Of a DNA stretch of 64,000 bases, positions 42,120-51,595 are shown one piece after another. Both the position numbers and the translations under genes were made by a program. Below the pieces are notes generated by a model, which saw only the letters and a list, made by a program, of their open reading frames with translations, was not told the origin of the DNA and did not search any database. This DNA is from Streptomyces sp. NBC_01571. Its GTDB lineage: Bacteria; Actinomycetota; Actinomycetes; Streptomycetales; Streptomycetaceae. The stretch's first letter is position 1; every line of letters starts with the position of its first letter. Where the stretch lies: positions 5,766,001 through 5,830,000 of the forward strand of contig NZ_JAPEPZ010000001.1 in assembly GCF_026339875.1 (NCBI RefSeq). Reading direction: 5' to 3'.

Positions 42120-42150
42120 TTGCACCTCACGTGACGTCAGGGGCCAGGCT
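42120..42150 (+). promoter_or_regulatory. tipA promoter with MerR-type dyad
   Basis: -35 TTGCAC (42120-42125) and -10 CAGGCT (42145-42150) are 19 bp apart, the long spacing of MerR-activated promoters. The spacer holds the dyad CCTCACGT-G-ACGTCAGG (42125-42141) with one mismatch. Matches the known ptipA organisation. Confidence 0.8.
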
Positions 42151-42176
42151 GAAGGCGTACGGAGGAAGGAGCGGAA

Positions 42177-42938
42177 GTGAGCTATTCGGTGGGCCAGGTC
42201 GCCGGTTTCGCCGGGGTCACGGTGCGCACCCTGCACCACTACGACGAGATCGGCCTGCTCGTGCCGAGCGGGCGCAGCCACGCGGGGCACCGGCGCTACG
42301 GCGACACCGACCTCGACCGGCTGCAGCAGATCCTGTTCTACCGGGAGCTCGGCTTCCCGCTCGACGAGGTCGCGGCCCTGCTCGACGACCCGGAAGCGGA
42401 CCCGCGCGCGCATCTGCGCCGCCGGCACGACCTGCTGACCGCCCGGATCGAGAAACTGCAGAAGATGGCCGCGGCCGTGGAGCACGCCATGGAGGCACGC
42501 ACGATGGGCATAGATCTCACGCCCGAGGAGAAGTTCGAGGTCTTCGGGGACAAGGACCCCGAGGCGCACGCCGAGGAGGCCGAGCAGCGCTGGGGAGGCA
42601 CCGAGGCGTACGCCGAGTCGCAGCGCCGCGCCGCCCGCTACACCAAGGACGACTGGAAGCGCATGCAGGCCGAGGTGGCTTCCTGGGGCGAGCGTTACGA
42701 CGCCCTCATGGAGGCCGGTGAGCCCGCGACCGGCGAGCGCGCCATGGACATGGCCGAGGAGCACCGGCTCCACATCACCCGGTGGTTCTACGCCTGCTCG
42801 TACGAGACGCATCGGGGTCTCGGCGAGATGTACGTGGCCGACGAGCGGTTCAAGGAGTTCTACGACTCCATGCGCCCGGGACTGGCCGAGCACCTGAAGG
42901 GGGCGATCGCGGCGAACGTCACGCGGCACGGAGGCTGA
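42177..42938 (+). CDS. tipA: Thiopeptide-responsive regulator TipAL
   Basis: 253 residues, GTG 42177, with GGAGGAAGGAG just upstream. N-terminal MerR HTH and coiled coil (MSYSVGQVAGFAGVTVRTLH, HYDEIGLLVPSGRSHAGHRR, LQQILFYRELGFPLDEVAAL) is almost identical to S. lividans TipA. The C-terminal TipAS domain (from Met110) binds thiopeptides covalently through a Cys; here it is in WFYACSYETHRGLGEMYVAD. The C-terminal half is less conserved than the HTH, so ligand range may differ. It activates its own promoter with drug bound. Confidence 0.95.
   Translation: MSYSVGQVAGFAGVTVRTLHHYDEIGLLVPSGRSHAGHRRYGDTDLDRLQQILFYRELGFPLDEVAALLDDPEADPRAHLRRRHDLLTARIEKLQKMAAAVEHAMEARTMGIDLTPEEKFEVFGDKDPEAHAEEAEQRWGGTEAYAESQRRAARYTKDDWKRMQAEVASWGERYDALMEAGEPATGERAMDMAEEHRLHITRWFYACSYETHRGLGEMYVADERFKEFYDSMRPGLAEHLKGAIAANVTRHGG
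42504..42938 (+). CDS. tipA: TipAS, internal translation product of tipA
   Basis: In-frame ATG at codon 110 (MGIDLTPEEKFEV) has GGAGG at 42491-42495, 8 bp upstream. The product is 144 residues, as known for TipAS in S. lividans, where it is the more abundant form and sequesters thiopeptides. Known biology; conservation of the internal ribosome site is seen here. Confidence 0.75.
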   Translation: MGIDLTPEEKFEVFGDKDPEAHAEEAEQRWGGTEAYAESQRRAARYTKDDWKRMQAEVASWGERYDALMEAGEPATGERAMDMAEEHRLHITRWFYACSYETHRGLGEMYVADERFKEFYDSMRPGLAEHLKGAIAANVTRHGG

Positions 42939-43128
42939 CGGCGCCTGTCCCGCGGGTCCCCGGCCGCGGCCGTGTTCTCCGGTCCCCGTGGCTCACAGCT
43001 TTGTGCCAGTGGGACCACAGTGCATGCTGGGGACATCCGTGGAACCTGGCGTGGACACAATGCGTTGATAGCTTTGACCGCCGTACCAGGACGCCGCCTC
43101 TTCCTTCACCCCTCAGGAGCCCGGAACC

Positions 43129-44262
43129 GTGACGACGCTCGCCCTCGGTCCAAGCTGGCTGGATCCGAACACGCTCCTGGACAACTTCGGCATCTGGGGC
43201 CTCCTTCTCGTCGTCTTCGCGGAGTCCGGCCTGCTCATCGGCTTCTTCCTGCCGGGCGACTCGCTGCTGTTCACCTGCGGTCTGCTGATCACGTCGCACC
43301 GGCTGGACTTCCCCCTGTGGGGAGCCGTCGCCCTGATCTGCGTCGCCGCGATCCTCGGCGACCAGGCGGGTTACCTCTTCGGCAAGAAGGTCGGCCCCTC
43401 GCTCTTCACCCGCCCGGACTCCCGCCTCTTCAAGCAGGAGAACGTGGTCAAGGCCCACGAGTTCTTCGAGAAGTACGGCCCCAAGTCCCTGGTCCTGGCC
43501 CGCTTCGTGCCGATCGTGCGGACGTTCACGCCGATCATCGCGGGCGTCAGCGGCATGCGGTACCGCTCCTTCATCACCTTCAACATCATCGGTGGCGTCC
43601 TGTGGGGCGCGGGCGTCACCCTGCTCGGCTCCTGGCTCGGCAACATCGCCGTCGTCAAGGACAACATCGAGGCGATCCTGATCCTGATCGTCCTCGTCTC
43701 GGTGGTCCCGATCGCCATCGAGTTCCTGCGGGCGCGCTCCAAGGCCAGGAAGAACCCGCCGGAGCCGGAGGCCCCCCAGGGCCCGGCCGCGTACCAGCAG
43801 CAGCCCACGGCCCCCGTCATGGACGACGCCACGCGGCCGCTGCGGATGCACCAGCCGCAGCAGGGCCAGGACCCGTACCAGCAGCAGGACCCGTACCAGC
43901 AGGACCCGTACCAGCAGGGCGGCCGACAGCCGGGGCGGCACCAGCAGGACCAGTACGCCCAGGGCCAGGGATACCCGCAGCAACAGGACCCCTACGGCCA
44001 GGGCCGGCGATACCCGCAGCAGCAGCCCCAGCAGCCGTACGGCAACCAGGACCAGGGCTACTACCAGGGCCACGACCAGAACTACGGCCAGCACCGCGAC
44101 CAGGGCCACGGTCAGAACCACGGCCAGGGTTACGGCCAGGGTCAGGGCCAGAACCATGATCAGGGCCAGGCCTATCCGCCCCAGCAGTCCCCGCAGGGCT
44201 ACCCGCAGCAGCCGTACGACGCGCAGCAGAACCCGTATCACCAGGGCTACCCGCAGGGCTGA
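43129..44262 (+). CDS. DedA-family membrane protein with Gln/Tyr-rich tail
   Basis: 377 residues, GTG 43129, with AGGAG upstream. DedA/SNARE-associated core (about 1-200): GLLIGFFLPGDSLLFTCGLL, ILGDQAGYLFGKKVGPSLFT, then FFEKYGPKSLVLARFVPIVR and TFTPIIAGVSGM with the conserved Arg residues, and GSWLGN. DedA proteins act in lipid (undecaprenyl phosphate or phospholipid) translocation and need the proton-motive force. From about residue 222 to the end the tail is repetitive Gln/Tyr/Gly/Pro/His-rich (DPYQQQDPYQQDPYQQGG, GQGYGQGQGQNHDQGQ), cytoplasmic by helix count. Such a tail is low-complexity and prion-like in composition. Confidence 0.88.
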   Translation: MTTLALGPSWLDPNTLLDNFGIWGLLLVVFAESGLLIGFFLPGDSLLFTCGLLITSHRLDFPLWGAVALICVAAILGDQAGYLFGKKVGPSLFTRPDSRLFKQENVVKAHEFFEKYGPKSLVLARFVPIVRTFTPIIAGVSGMRYRSFITFNIIGGVLWGAGVTLLGSWLGNIAVVKDNIEAILILIVLVSVVPIAIEFLRARSKARKNPPEPEAPQGPAAYQQQPTAPVMDDATRPLRMHQPQQGQDPYQQQDPYQQDPYQQGGRQPGRHQQDQYAQGQGYPQQQDPYGQGRRYPQQQPQQPYGNQDQGYYQGHDQNYGQHRDQGHGQNHGQGYGQGQGQNHDQGQAYPPQQSPQGYPQQPYDAQQNPYHQGYPQG

Positions 44263-44299
44263 GCCCGGCACACCGCGCCCCCGAAGGGGTCCTGGGGAC

Positions 44300-45940
44300 T
44301 CAGAAGCCCCTGGTCCGCTTGGCGGCCCGCCGCCCCGCGGCGGAGCCGCCGGGCACCCGCAGGAACAGCCGGGAGATCTCCGACCCCAGGTTCACCCCGA
44401 TCGCGATGGCCATCGCGAGCGCGGCGGCCTTGGTGAGGGACACCAGCCCCTTGTCGACGTTGTTCTGGGCGATGGACAGCAGCCCGAAGTAGGTGGCCGA
44501 ACCCGGCAGCAGGGGCCCGATCGCGGCGGTCGTGTACGGCAGCGCGGAGGCGAAGCGGTAGCGGGACAGAAGCTGCCCGAAGAGACCGACCAGGCCCGCC
44601 GCGACGGCCGTCGAGGCCACCGGTGAGATGCCGCCCGGGTAGTGCATCGCCCCGTAGACCGACCAGGCCACCCCGCCGTTGAGGGTGACCGCGAGGACGG
44701 TGGACCGTTCCTGCTGGAGCAGGACCGCGAAGGTCAGCGACAGCAGCATGGACGCGGCGATCTGCACCAGGGGCCGCTCGGAGATGCTCAGGGACTGGTC
44801 CGGGTTGAGCTGGGCGTCGAACTTCACGCCGAAATACAGCACCACCAGGACACCGACGACGATGCCCACGAAGAGGTACATGACCTCCAGCAGGCGCGCG
44901 GACGCGGTGATGTAGAAGCCGGTCAGCCCGTCCTGCACGCCGGCGACGAGCGCCCGTCCGGGCAGCAGCGCGAAGAGCCCACCGGTGATCACCGCGGACG
45001 CCTTCACGTCGACGTGCGCCAGCTGGAGCGCGACCCCGATCGCGGCCGGCGGCATCGCGGCCACCGTGAACTGGTAGAACTCCGGCAGCCCGCGCCCGGC
45101 GCACAGCCACGCGAGCCGGTCACCGAGCATCGCGCCGAGCGCCGCGGCGACGAACACCACGGCGTCACCGCCGACGAGCACCGAGGCGGCGCCCGCGAGC
45201 AGCCCGCTGGAGCCGGTCAGCACCCAGCCGGGATACGGGTGCCGGTTGCGTCGCATCTCGGCGAGCCGCCGGTAGGCGTCCTCCAGGGAGATGCCGGTCT
45301 CGGTGTCGCTCAGGTCGTCGACGAGCCGGTAGACGGCCGCCAGGCGTGTGTAGTCGGTGCCCCGGCGGCGTACCGTCCGTGAGGCCGTCACGGGATCGTC
45401 CACCAGGGACGGCTGGTGCGAGATCGACAGCAGCGTGAAGGTGACGTTCGGCTCGCAGCGGTCCAGGCCGTAGGAGCGGCAGACGGCGAACATGGCCGCC
45501 TCCACGTCCTCGGCGCCCTCGCCGCCCGCGAGCAGCAGCTCGCCGATACGCAGCGTCAGGTCGAGCACGCGCGGGACGGCGGGCCCCGACTCGTCCTCCT
45601 TGTGCACCAGCTCGGGTGCCGGGCGCTCGGCCACGGGCATGCGCAGCATCGTGCGCATCCGGTCCTGCCAGGGCACGTCCTTGGTCAGACTGACGACGGG
45701 GACGCCGGTCGCCGGTGTGAAGGCCGGCGGCGCGTGCCGTGCGCTGTAGGTGCGCGGCGTGCTGAACGCAGACCCCTCGGAGTCCGCCCCCGCCGGCTCC
45801 GGCGGCGCCAGCCCCCTGGGGATCGCGAACTCCGACGTGGTCCCCGACTCGTCCTCGACCGCCTGCGCCACGCCGTCCGGTTGGACGAAGGCGCTCCTCG
45901 CCTCGTCCGACTGCGGTTTGCGGTCCTCCGCTTCCGTCAC
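44300..45940 (-). CDS. ThrE-type threonine/serine exporter family protein
   Basis: 546 residues from GTG 45938-45940 with GGGAG 6 bp upstream. After about 115 hydrophilic residues comes the DUF1212 half (LDLTLRIGELLLAGGEGAED, then VEAAMFAVCRSYGLDRCEPN and a helix bundle about 255-375), then the DUF3815 half (about 395-535, with QNNVDKGLVSLTKAAALAMA). This two-domain order is the ThrE fold known from Corynebacterium threonine export. About ten transmembrane helices. The long N-terminal Pro/Glu-rich region is absent in short homologues. Substrate not proven. Confidence 0.88.
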   Translation of the reverse strand: MTEAEDRKPQSDEARSAFVQPDGVAQAVEDESGTTSEFAIPRGLAPPEPAGADSEGSAFSTPRTYSARHAPPAFTPATGVPVVSLTKDVPWQDRMRTMLRMPVAERPAPELVHKEDESGPAVPRVLDLTLRIGELLLAGGEGAEDVEAAMFAVCRSYGLDRCEPNVTFTLLSISHQPSLVDDPVTASRTVRRRGTDYTRLAAVYRLVDDLSDTETGISLEDAYRRLAEMRRNRHPYPGWVLTGSSGLLAGAASVLVGGDAVVFVAAALGAMLGDRLAWLCAGRGLPEFYQFTVAAMPPAAIGVALQLAHVDVKASAVITGGLFALLPGRALVAGVQDGLTGFYITASARLLEVMYLFVGIVVGVLVVLYFGVKFDAQLNPDQSLSISERPLVQIAASMLLSLTFAVLLQQERSTVLAVTLNGGVAWSVYGAMHYPGGISPVASTAVAAGLVGLFGQLLSRYRFASALPYTTAAIGPLLPGSATYFGLLSIAQNNVDKGLVSLTKAAALAMAIAIGVNLGSEISRLFLRVPGGSAAGRRAAKRTRGF

Positions 45941-46049
45941 CCACTGCTCCCGACTGCACAGGTCCAGTACGCCCCAGTATGCGCACTGATGCACGAACGG
46001 GCCGCGCCACCCCCGCAGGGGTGGCGCGGCCCGCGGATCTCAGGAGGGA

Positions 46050-46541
46050 TCAGTGACCGCCCTGCTCCTTGAGTCGCTTGTAGGAACGCTCGATCTCGGC
46101 CTCGGCCTCCGTGCGGCCCACCCAGTTCGCGCCCTCGACGGACTTGCCGGGCTCCAGGTCCTTGTAGACCTCGAAGAAGTGCTGGATCTCCAGGCGGTCG
46201 AACTCCGACACGTGGTGGATGTCGCGCAGGTGCTCCACCCGCGGGTCGTGCGCCGGGACGCACAGCAGCTTGTCGTCGCCGCCGGCCTCGTCCGTCATAC
46301 GGAACATGCCGATCGTGCGGCACTGGATGAGGCAGCCCGGGAAGGTCGGCTCGTCCAGGATGACCAGCGCGTCCAGCGGGTCGCCGTCCTCGCCGAGGGT
46401 GTTCTCGACGAAGCCGTAGTCGGCCGGGTAGCTGGTCGAGGTGAAGAGTCGACGGTCCAGGCGGATCCGACCGGTCTCGTGGTCCACCTCGTACTTGTTC
46501 CGCGAACCCTTCGGAATCTCGATCGTGACGTCGAACTCCAC
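46050..46541 (-). CDS. ppa: Inorganic pyrophosphatase
   Basis: 163 residues from GTG 46539-46541, because GGAGGAG lies about 6 bp upstream, giving the usual family length and start ([20 protein letters not shown]). ATGs 5 and 8 codons upstream are alternatives. Family I enzyme; metal-binding motif [20 protein letters not shown], and [20 protein letters not shown]. Cytosolic Mg2+-dependent hydrolysis of PPi. It runs divergently from the PBP4 gene. The membrane pyrophosphatase hppA is at the other end of the window. Confidence 0.97.
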   Translation of the reverse strand: MEFDVTIEIPKGSRNKYEVDHETGRIRLDRRLFTSTSYPADYGFVENTLGEDGDPLDALVILDEPTFPGCLIQCRTIGMFRMTDEAGGDDKLLCVPAHDPRVEHLRDIHHVSEFDRLEIQHFFEVYKDLEPGKSVEGANWVGRTEAEAEIERSYKRLKEQGGH

Positions 46542-46626
46542 CGGTGGCTCCTCCATGATCAACACATAGTTCTGGTGATTAAGTGTCCCTCACGCAGGTG
46601 TGTGATCGCGAAAGGGGCTGGTGGTC

Positions 46627-48201
46627 GTGCCAGAGCTGAGGGCTTGGCGGGCCGCGAGACCGCATGTGCTGCGGGTCGCGCGGGCCGCGCGACCGCGGGT
46701 GAGGCGGGTCGCGCAGTCCGTACGTCCGCAGCTGGTGCGGGTCGCTCAAGCCGTGCGGCCGCGCTCCGGGAGGATCACGGCCCCGCAGCTCACGGCCGTG
46801 GCCGCCACCGCGGGCCTGGCGCTCGCGGCCGGGGCGGTGGCCGTGGCCGGTCCCTGGGACTCCACCGGTCAGCGTACGGCGGAGCGCGACTGGGCCGCAT
46901 CGCGGGACCAGCAGGGTGGCGCAGATCACGGGCGGAACGCCGATACGTCCCCTACGTCGCCGGCACCCGCGCCCAGCGCCGCGTCCGTGCTCACCGGCCT
47001 CGGCAGTGTCACGTCCGCGGCGCCCGCGCCGGACGGCAAGGCCCTCGCGGCCACCCTCGACCGGCTCTTGGGCGTGCCCGCGCTCGGCGCCCGGCGCACG
47101 GCCGTGGTCGTCGACGTCGCGACCGGCAGGCGGCTGTACGGCAAGGAGGCAGCCACGGCGCAGACCCCGGCCTCCACCACCAAGATCGCCACCGCCGTCG
47201 CCGTGCTCTCCGCCGCGGGCGCCGACCACCGCCTCACCACCCGCACGGTGCTGGAACCCGGCACCAAGGAGGTCGTCCTCGTCGGCGGCGGCGACCCGAC
47301 GCTGACCGCCCGCAAGGACGCCGGGGAGTGGGCGAGCCTGCGCACCCTCGCCGACGACACGGCGAAAGCGCTGAAGGCCCGTCACCTGGACCAGGTGACG
47401 CTCTCGTACGACACCTCGCTCTACTCCGGTCCCGCCGTGCATCCCATCGGTCCCAACCCCAACCTCGCGCCGGTCAGCGCCCTGACGGCCGACGAGGGGC
47501 GCACCGACGCCTCCACCAGCGGCCCGGCCGAACGCACCGCGGACCCGGCGGCGGACGCCGCCGGCACGTTCGCGGACCTGCTGCGGGCCAAGGGCATCGA
47601 CACCACGTCCCCCGGCCCGTCGCGAGCCACCAGCGGCTCGCAGGCCCTCGCCTCGGTCTCCTCGCCACCCCTGTCCGCCCTCGTGGAGCGGATGTTGACG
47701 AACAGCGACAACGACATCGCGGAGGCCATGGCGCGTCAGGTCGCCGTCGCCACGGGACGGCAGCCGAGCTTCGGCGGCGGCGCCGGGGCGATCGACGCGC
47801 AGCTGCGGAAGCTCGGACTCCCGCTGTCCGGGGCGCACTTCACGGACGGCAGCGGCCTGAACCGCGACGACCGGCTGACGGCGGACCTGCTCACCGCCCT
47901 CCTGGTGAAGGCCGGCGACCCTGCCCGGCCCGAGCTGCGCCCGGTCCTGACCGGCCTCCCGGTCGCTGGCTTCACGGGCACCCTCAGCGACCGCTACACC
48001 GACGACTCCTCCGGACCCGGTGTCGTACGCGCCAAGACCGGCACCCTGACCGGGGTGAACACCCTGGCGGGCACGGTCGTCGACGCGGACGGCCGGCTGC
48101 TGGCCTTCGCCTTCCTGGCCTCCGGCACGTCCGATCCCATGGCGGCGCAGGCGGCCCTGGACGACACGGCCTCGACACTGGCGGGCTGCGGCTGCCGCTA
48201 G
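46627..48201 (+). CDS. dacB: PBP4-type D-Ala-D-Ala carboxypeptidase/endopeptidase
   Basis: 524 residues from GTG 46627, with AAAGGGG 9 bp upstream (GTG 46621 is closer to it). N-terminal cytoplasmic Arg-rich region with four 11-residue repeats (residues 8-51, such as RAARPHVLRVA), then a helix LTAVAATAGLALAAGAVAVA as membrane anchor, a Ser/Pro linker, and the S13 peptidase domain: ASTTK (Ser183, Lys186), SDN (360-362), KTG (470-472). It trims the peptide stem of peptidoglycan. Family length fits except for the Arg-rich N terminus. Confidence 0.92.
   Translation: MPELRAWRAARPHVLRVARAARPRVRRVAQSVRPQLVRVAQAVRPRSGRITAPQLTAVAATAGLALAAGAVAVAGPWDSTGQRTAERDWAASRDQQGGADHGRNADTSPTSPAPAPSAASVLTGLGSVTSAAPAPDGKALAATLDRLLGVPALGARRTAVVVDVATGRRLYGKEAATAQTPASTTKIATAVAVLSAAGADHRLTTRTVLEPGTKEVVLVGGGDPTLTARKDAGEWASLRTLADDTAKALKARHLDQVTLSYDTSLYSGPAVHPIGPNPNLAPVSALTADEGRTDASTSGPAERTADPAADAAGTFADLLRAKGIDTTSPGPSRATSGSQALASVSSPPLSALVERMLTNSDNDIAEAMARQVAVATGRQPSFGGGAGAIDAQLRKLGLPLSGAHFTDGSGLNRDDRLTADLLTALLVKAGDPARPELRPVLTGLPVAGFTGTLSDRYTDDSSGPGVVRAKTGTLTGVNTLAGTVVDADGRLLAFAFLASGTSDPMAAQAALDDTASTLAGCGCR
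46648..46779 (+). repeat. Four 33-bp coding repeats in the dacB N terminus
   Basis: Units of 33 bp (11 codons): RAARPHVLRVA, RAARPRVRRVA, QSVRPQLVRVA, QAVRPRSGRIT. In the third and fourth units the DNA is more diverged. Confidence 0.8.
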
Positions 48202-48218
48202 GCCGTGTCCGGACGCGG

Positions 48219-48266
48219 CCGGCTCGAAGGGTCAGGACCCGGCCGGCGCGAAGGGCCAGGACCCGA
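48219..48266 (+). repeat. Two 24-bp tandem units after dacB
   Basis: 48219-48242 and 48243-48266 agree at 21 of 24 positions (CGAAGGG(T/C)CAGGACCCG core). Non-coding. Confidence 0.7.
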
Positions 48267-48443
48267 CCCGGTGCCGCGACGGCGCCGATCCGACGTGGGC
48301 CCGCGGACCCGGACCGGGCCCCGCCGGACGCGCCGACGGGTCCTGGCCCCCGCAGCCGCACGAGCCCCAGCAGCCCCGGGCGGGGGACTCATCCGGCGCC
48401 GTACCCCTAACCGCAGCCGGATCCCCTCACGTACGGTTGACGC

Positions 48444-49565
48444 ATGACGAGCATCGGTGGTGCCGAGATGGTCGACTGGAATCTCGCGGTGGCGACCGCG
48501 ACCCGGCTCGTGCGGCCTGGCCCCGACGTGAGCCGCGACGAGGCCCGGGAGGTCGTCGCGGAGCTGCGCAGGCACGCGAAGGCCTCGGAGGCGCACGTCC
48601 GGGGCTTCACGCGGATGGGCACGGAGGACCTCCACGACACCCCCGTACTCGTGGTCGACCGACCCGGTTGGGTGCGGGCGAACGTCGCCGGGTTCCGGGA
48701 GGTCCTCAAGCCCCTGCTGGACAAGATGCAGGAACGCCGGGCGAGCGGCCCGGGCGGAGCCGTCCTCGGCGCCGTCGGCGGCAAGGTGACCGGCGTGGAG
48801 CTGGGCATGCTGCTGTCGTTCCTGTCGTCGCGGGTCCTAGGCCAGTACGAGACCTTCGCCCCCGCGACCCGCGAGCTGCCCGCCGGGGAGAACGGCGGCG
48901 GCAGGCTCCTGCTGGTCGCGCCGAACATCGTCCACGTGGAGCGCGAACTCGACGTGGAGCCCCACGACTTCCGCCTCTGGGTGTGTCTGCACGAGGAGAC
49001 CCACCGCACCCAGTTCTCGGCCGTGCCCTGGCTGCGCGACCACCTGGAGGGCGAAATCCAGTCTTTCTTGGCCGAGACCGAGGTCGACCCCATGACGGTC
49101 CTGGAGCGCATCAGGGAGGCGGCGCAGTCGCTCGCGGGCGGGCGGCCCGAGGGCGAGGAGGACGAGGGCCGCTCACTGGTCGAGATCGTGCAGACGCCCG
49201 CCCAGCGGGAGATCCTGGCCCGGCTGACGGCCGTGATGTCGCTCCTGGAGGGGCACGCGGACTTCGTCATGGACGGCGTGGGCCCGGACGTGGTCGCGTC
49301 CGTCGGGGAGATCCGCGAGAAGTTCCAGCAGCGCCGGGCCAAGGGTGCCTCGCGCCTGGACCTCGCCCTGCGCAAGCTGCTGGGTCTGGACGCCAAACTG
49401 AAGCAGTACAGGGACGGCGAACGGTTCGTGCGCGCGGTCGTCGAACAGGTGGGCATGGACGGGTTCAACCGCGTGTGGACTTCCCCGAACACGCTCCCGA
49501 CCAAGACGGAGATCGCCAAACCGGCGGACTGGGTCGCGCGGGTGCACCGCAAGACGGAGTCGTGA
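48444..49565 (+). CDS. Zinc metalloprotease-like protein (zincin_2)
   Basis: 373 residues, ATG 48444. Zinc motif HEETH at 183-187 (FRLWVCLHEETHRTQFSAVP) with a downstream conserved EGHADFVMDGVG likely supplying the third ligand Glu. Actinobacterial DUF2342/zincin_2 family, sometimes labelled coenzyme F420 biosynthesis-associated from gene neighbourhood. No signal peptide, so probably cytoplasmic. It lies between dacB and tilS on the same strand. Substrate unknown. Confidence 0.9.
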   Translation: MTSIGGAEMVDWNLAVATATRLVRPGPDVSRDEAREVVAELRRHAKASEAHVRGFTRMGTEDLHDTPVLVVDRPGWVRANVAGFREVLKPLLDKMQERRASGPGGAVLGAVGGKVTGVELGMLLSFLSSRVLGQYETFAPATRELPAGENGGGRLLLVAPNIVHVERELDVEPHDFRLWVCLHEETHRTQFSAVPWLRDHLEGEIQSFLAETEVDPMTVLERIREAAQSLAGGRPEGEEDEGRSLVEIVQTPAQREILARLTAVMSLLEGHADFVMDGVGPDVVASVGEIREKFQQRRAKGASRLDLALRKLLGLDAKLKQYRDGERFVRAVVEQVGMDGFNRVWTSPNTLPTKTEIAKPADWVARVHRKTES

Positions 49566-49758
49566 ACCCTACGGCAAGGTCGTGAAACGAATCCGGCCGA
49601 CGGCAGGTGAACGCCCCTCCAATCACCCGTCCGAGGGACCGTGGGCCATGCGTAGGCGTGCAATGCTCGGGGAACGGCCTGTTTCTGTCACCATCGACAC
49701 ACTCTGAGTGACCGAAACTCGGGCTCACCCCCCGAAAACTTCATGAAGGGAACCGGAC

Positions 49759-50784
49759 ATGGGTCCCCATCCTGCGGTCGCGGCGATACGCCTGGCGGTC
49801 CGCCGCGTACTCCACGACATCCTCATCGACCACACCCGACCCCCAGGCGGGTCCTCCCCGCTCGGCCCGCTCGGCCCGCTCGTTCTGGTCGCCTGCTCCG
49901 GCGGCGCCGACTCCATGGCGCTCGCCTCCGCGCTCGCCTTCGAAGCCCCCAAACTCGGTGTCCGCGCCGGCGGCATCACCGTGGACCACGGTCTGCAGTC
50001 CGGCTCCGATCTGCGCGCCGACGACGTGGTCGGACGCCTCGTCGAGCTGGGCATGGCGCCCGTCGAGTCCCTCGCCGTGACCGTCGGCCGCGACGGTGGC
50101 CCCGAGGCCGCCGCCCGCGACGCCCGGTACGCCGCCCTGGACGCCGCCGCAGAGCGCCACGGCGCCGCCGCGATCCTCCTCGGACACACGCGCGACGACC
50201 AGGCCGAGACGGTTCTGCTGGGCCTCGCCCGCGGCTCCGGCATCCGCTCCCTGTCCGGCATGGCCGAGGTCTCGGGGGCCGGCGGCCGTTACCGGCGCCC
50301 GTTCCTGCACCTCGACCGGCAGACCGCGCGCAAGGCCTGCATGGTCCAGTCGCTGCCCGTCTGGGACGACCCGCACAACGCCGACCCGGCCTACACCCGC
50401 TCGCGACTGCGCCACGAGGGTCTGCCCGCCCTGGAGAAGGCGCTGGGCAAAGGGGTGGTCGGAGCCCTCGCCCGTACGGCCCAGCTCTCCCGTGACGACG
50501 CCGACGCCCTCGACGCCTGGGCCCGTCAGGCCGAGGCCTCCGTGCGGGACACCGCGGGCCTGCTGGAGTGCGCCAAGCTGTACGCCCTGCCGCCCGCCGT
50601 ACGCCGCCGCATCCTGCGCCGGGCCGCCATCGAGGCGGGTGCCCCGGCCGGTTCGCTGTTCGCCCGCCACATCGAGGAAGTCGACCGGCTGATCACCGGC
50701 TGGCGCGGTCAGGGAGTCATCAATCTCCCGGGCAAAGTCGTCGCGCAGCGGCAGGGTGGCAGACTGGTGATTCGGCAAAGCTGA
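49759..50784 (+). CDS. tilS: tRNA(Ile)-lysidine synthase
   Basis: 341 residues, ATG 49759, with GAAGGGA about 7 bp upstream. PP-loop ATP pyrophosphatase [20 protein letters not shown] (SGGADS at 47-52), [20 protein letters not shown]. It attaches lysine to C34 of the AUA-decoding tRNA-Ile, releasing PPi. The C-terminal helical domain has [19 protein letters not shown]. Shorter than the E. coli enzyme, as usual in actinobacteria. Followed by hpt 52 bp later and ftsH, the conserved tilS-hpt-ftsH order. Confidence 0.97.
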   Translation: MGPHPAVAAIRLAVRRVLHDILIDHTRPPGGSSPLGPLGPLVLVACSGGADSMALASALAFEAPKLGVRAGGITVDHGLQSGSDLRADDVVGRLVELGMAPVESLAVTVGRDGGPEAAARDARYAALDAAAERHGAAAILLGHTRDDQAETVLLGLARGSGIRSLSGMAEVSGAGGRYRRPFLHLDRQTARKACMVQSLPVWDDPHNADPAYTRSRLRHEGLPALEKALGKGVVGALARTAQLSRDDADALDAWARQAEASVRDTAGLLECAKLYALPPAVRRRILRRAAIEAGAPAGSLFARHIEEVDRLITGWRGQGVINLPGKVVAQRQGGRLVIRQS

Positions 50785-50836
50785 AACGCGCCCCCTCCGG
50801 AGAGGGCCGTGACAGCCGGTGGGACGACCGAAAGTG

Positions 50837-51397
50837 ATGCGGGTGGACGCGAAAGACATGGGCACCGACCTCAAGTCGGTGCTCATCACCAAGGAAGAGA
50901 TCGACGCGAAGCTGGTCGAGCTGGCCGCGAAGGTCGACGCGGAGTACGCGGGCAAGGACCTGCTGATCGTGGGGGTGCTCAAGGGTGCCGTCATGGTCAT
51001 GGCGGACCTCGCGCGCGCGCTGTCCACCCCCGTCACCATGGACTGGATGGCGGTGTCCTCGTACGGCGCGGGCACCCAGTCCTCCGGTGTGGTGCGGATC
51101 CTCAAGGACCTCGACACCGACATCAAGGGCAAGCACGTCCTGATCGTCGAGGACATCATCGACTCCGGGCTGACCCTGTCCTGGCTGATCTCCAACCTCG
51201 GCTCCCGCGAGCCGGCCTCCCTCAAGGTGTGCACGCTGCTGCGCAAGCCGGAGGCGGCCAAGGTCGCGATCGACGTGGAGTGGGTCGGCTTCGACATCCC
51301 GAACGAGTTCGTGGTCGGGTACGGCCTGGACTACGCCGAGAAGTACCGCAACCTCCCGTTCGTCGGTACGCTCGCGCCTCACGTCTACGGCGGCTGA
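50837..51397 (+). CDS. hpt: Hypoxanthine phosphoribosyltransferase
   Basis: 186 residues from ATG 50837; GTG 50819 in frame would add six residues, and neither start has a strong ribosome site. Converts hypoxanthine or guanine with PRPP to IMP or GMP plus PPi. The PRPP motif is [20 protein letters not shown]; other family features are [17 protein letters not shown] and [15 protein letters not shown] (flexible loop). Between tilS and ftsH, the position found in most bacteria. Confidence 0.96.
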   Translation: MRVDAKDMGTDLKSVLITKEEIDAKLVELAAKVDAEYAGKDLLIVGVLKGAVMVMADLARALSTPVTMDWMAVSSYGAGTQSSGVVRILKDLDTDIKGKHVLIVEDIIDSGLTLSWLISNLGSREPASLKVCTLLRKPEAAKVAIDVEWVGFDIPNEFVVGYGLDYAEKYRNLPFVGTLAPHVYGG

Positions 51398-51595
51398 ACC
51401 CCCGAGTCCCGGTCTTCGTAAGACGATCGGGAACCCCAGCGGGTTTCGCGCCGTTGGAGCATGCGTGGGCGGGATTGTCAGTCGTCCCCTGCGGCTTCGG
51501 GTGACAATGCTGGGGTACCGTCCGAAGAACAGTCTTTCTAAGTCTTTATCAAACTCACTATGGCAGGAGGGACGGGGCGGCTCCGCTCCGTATGG

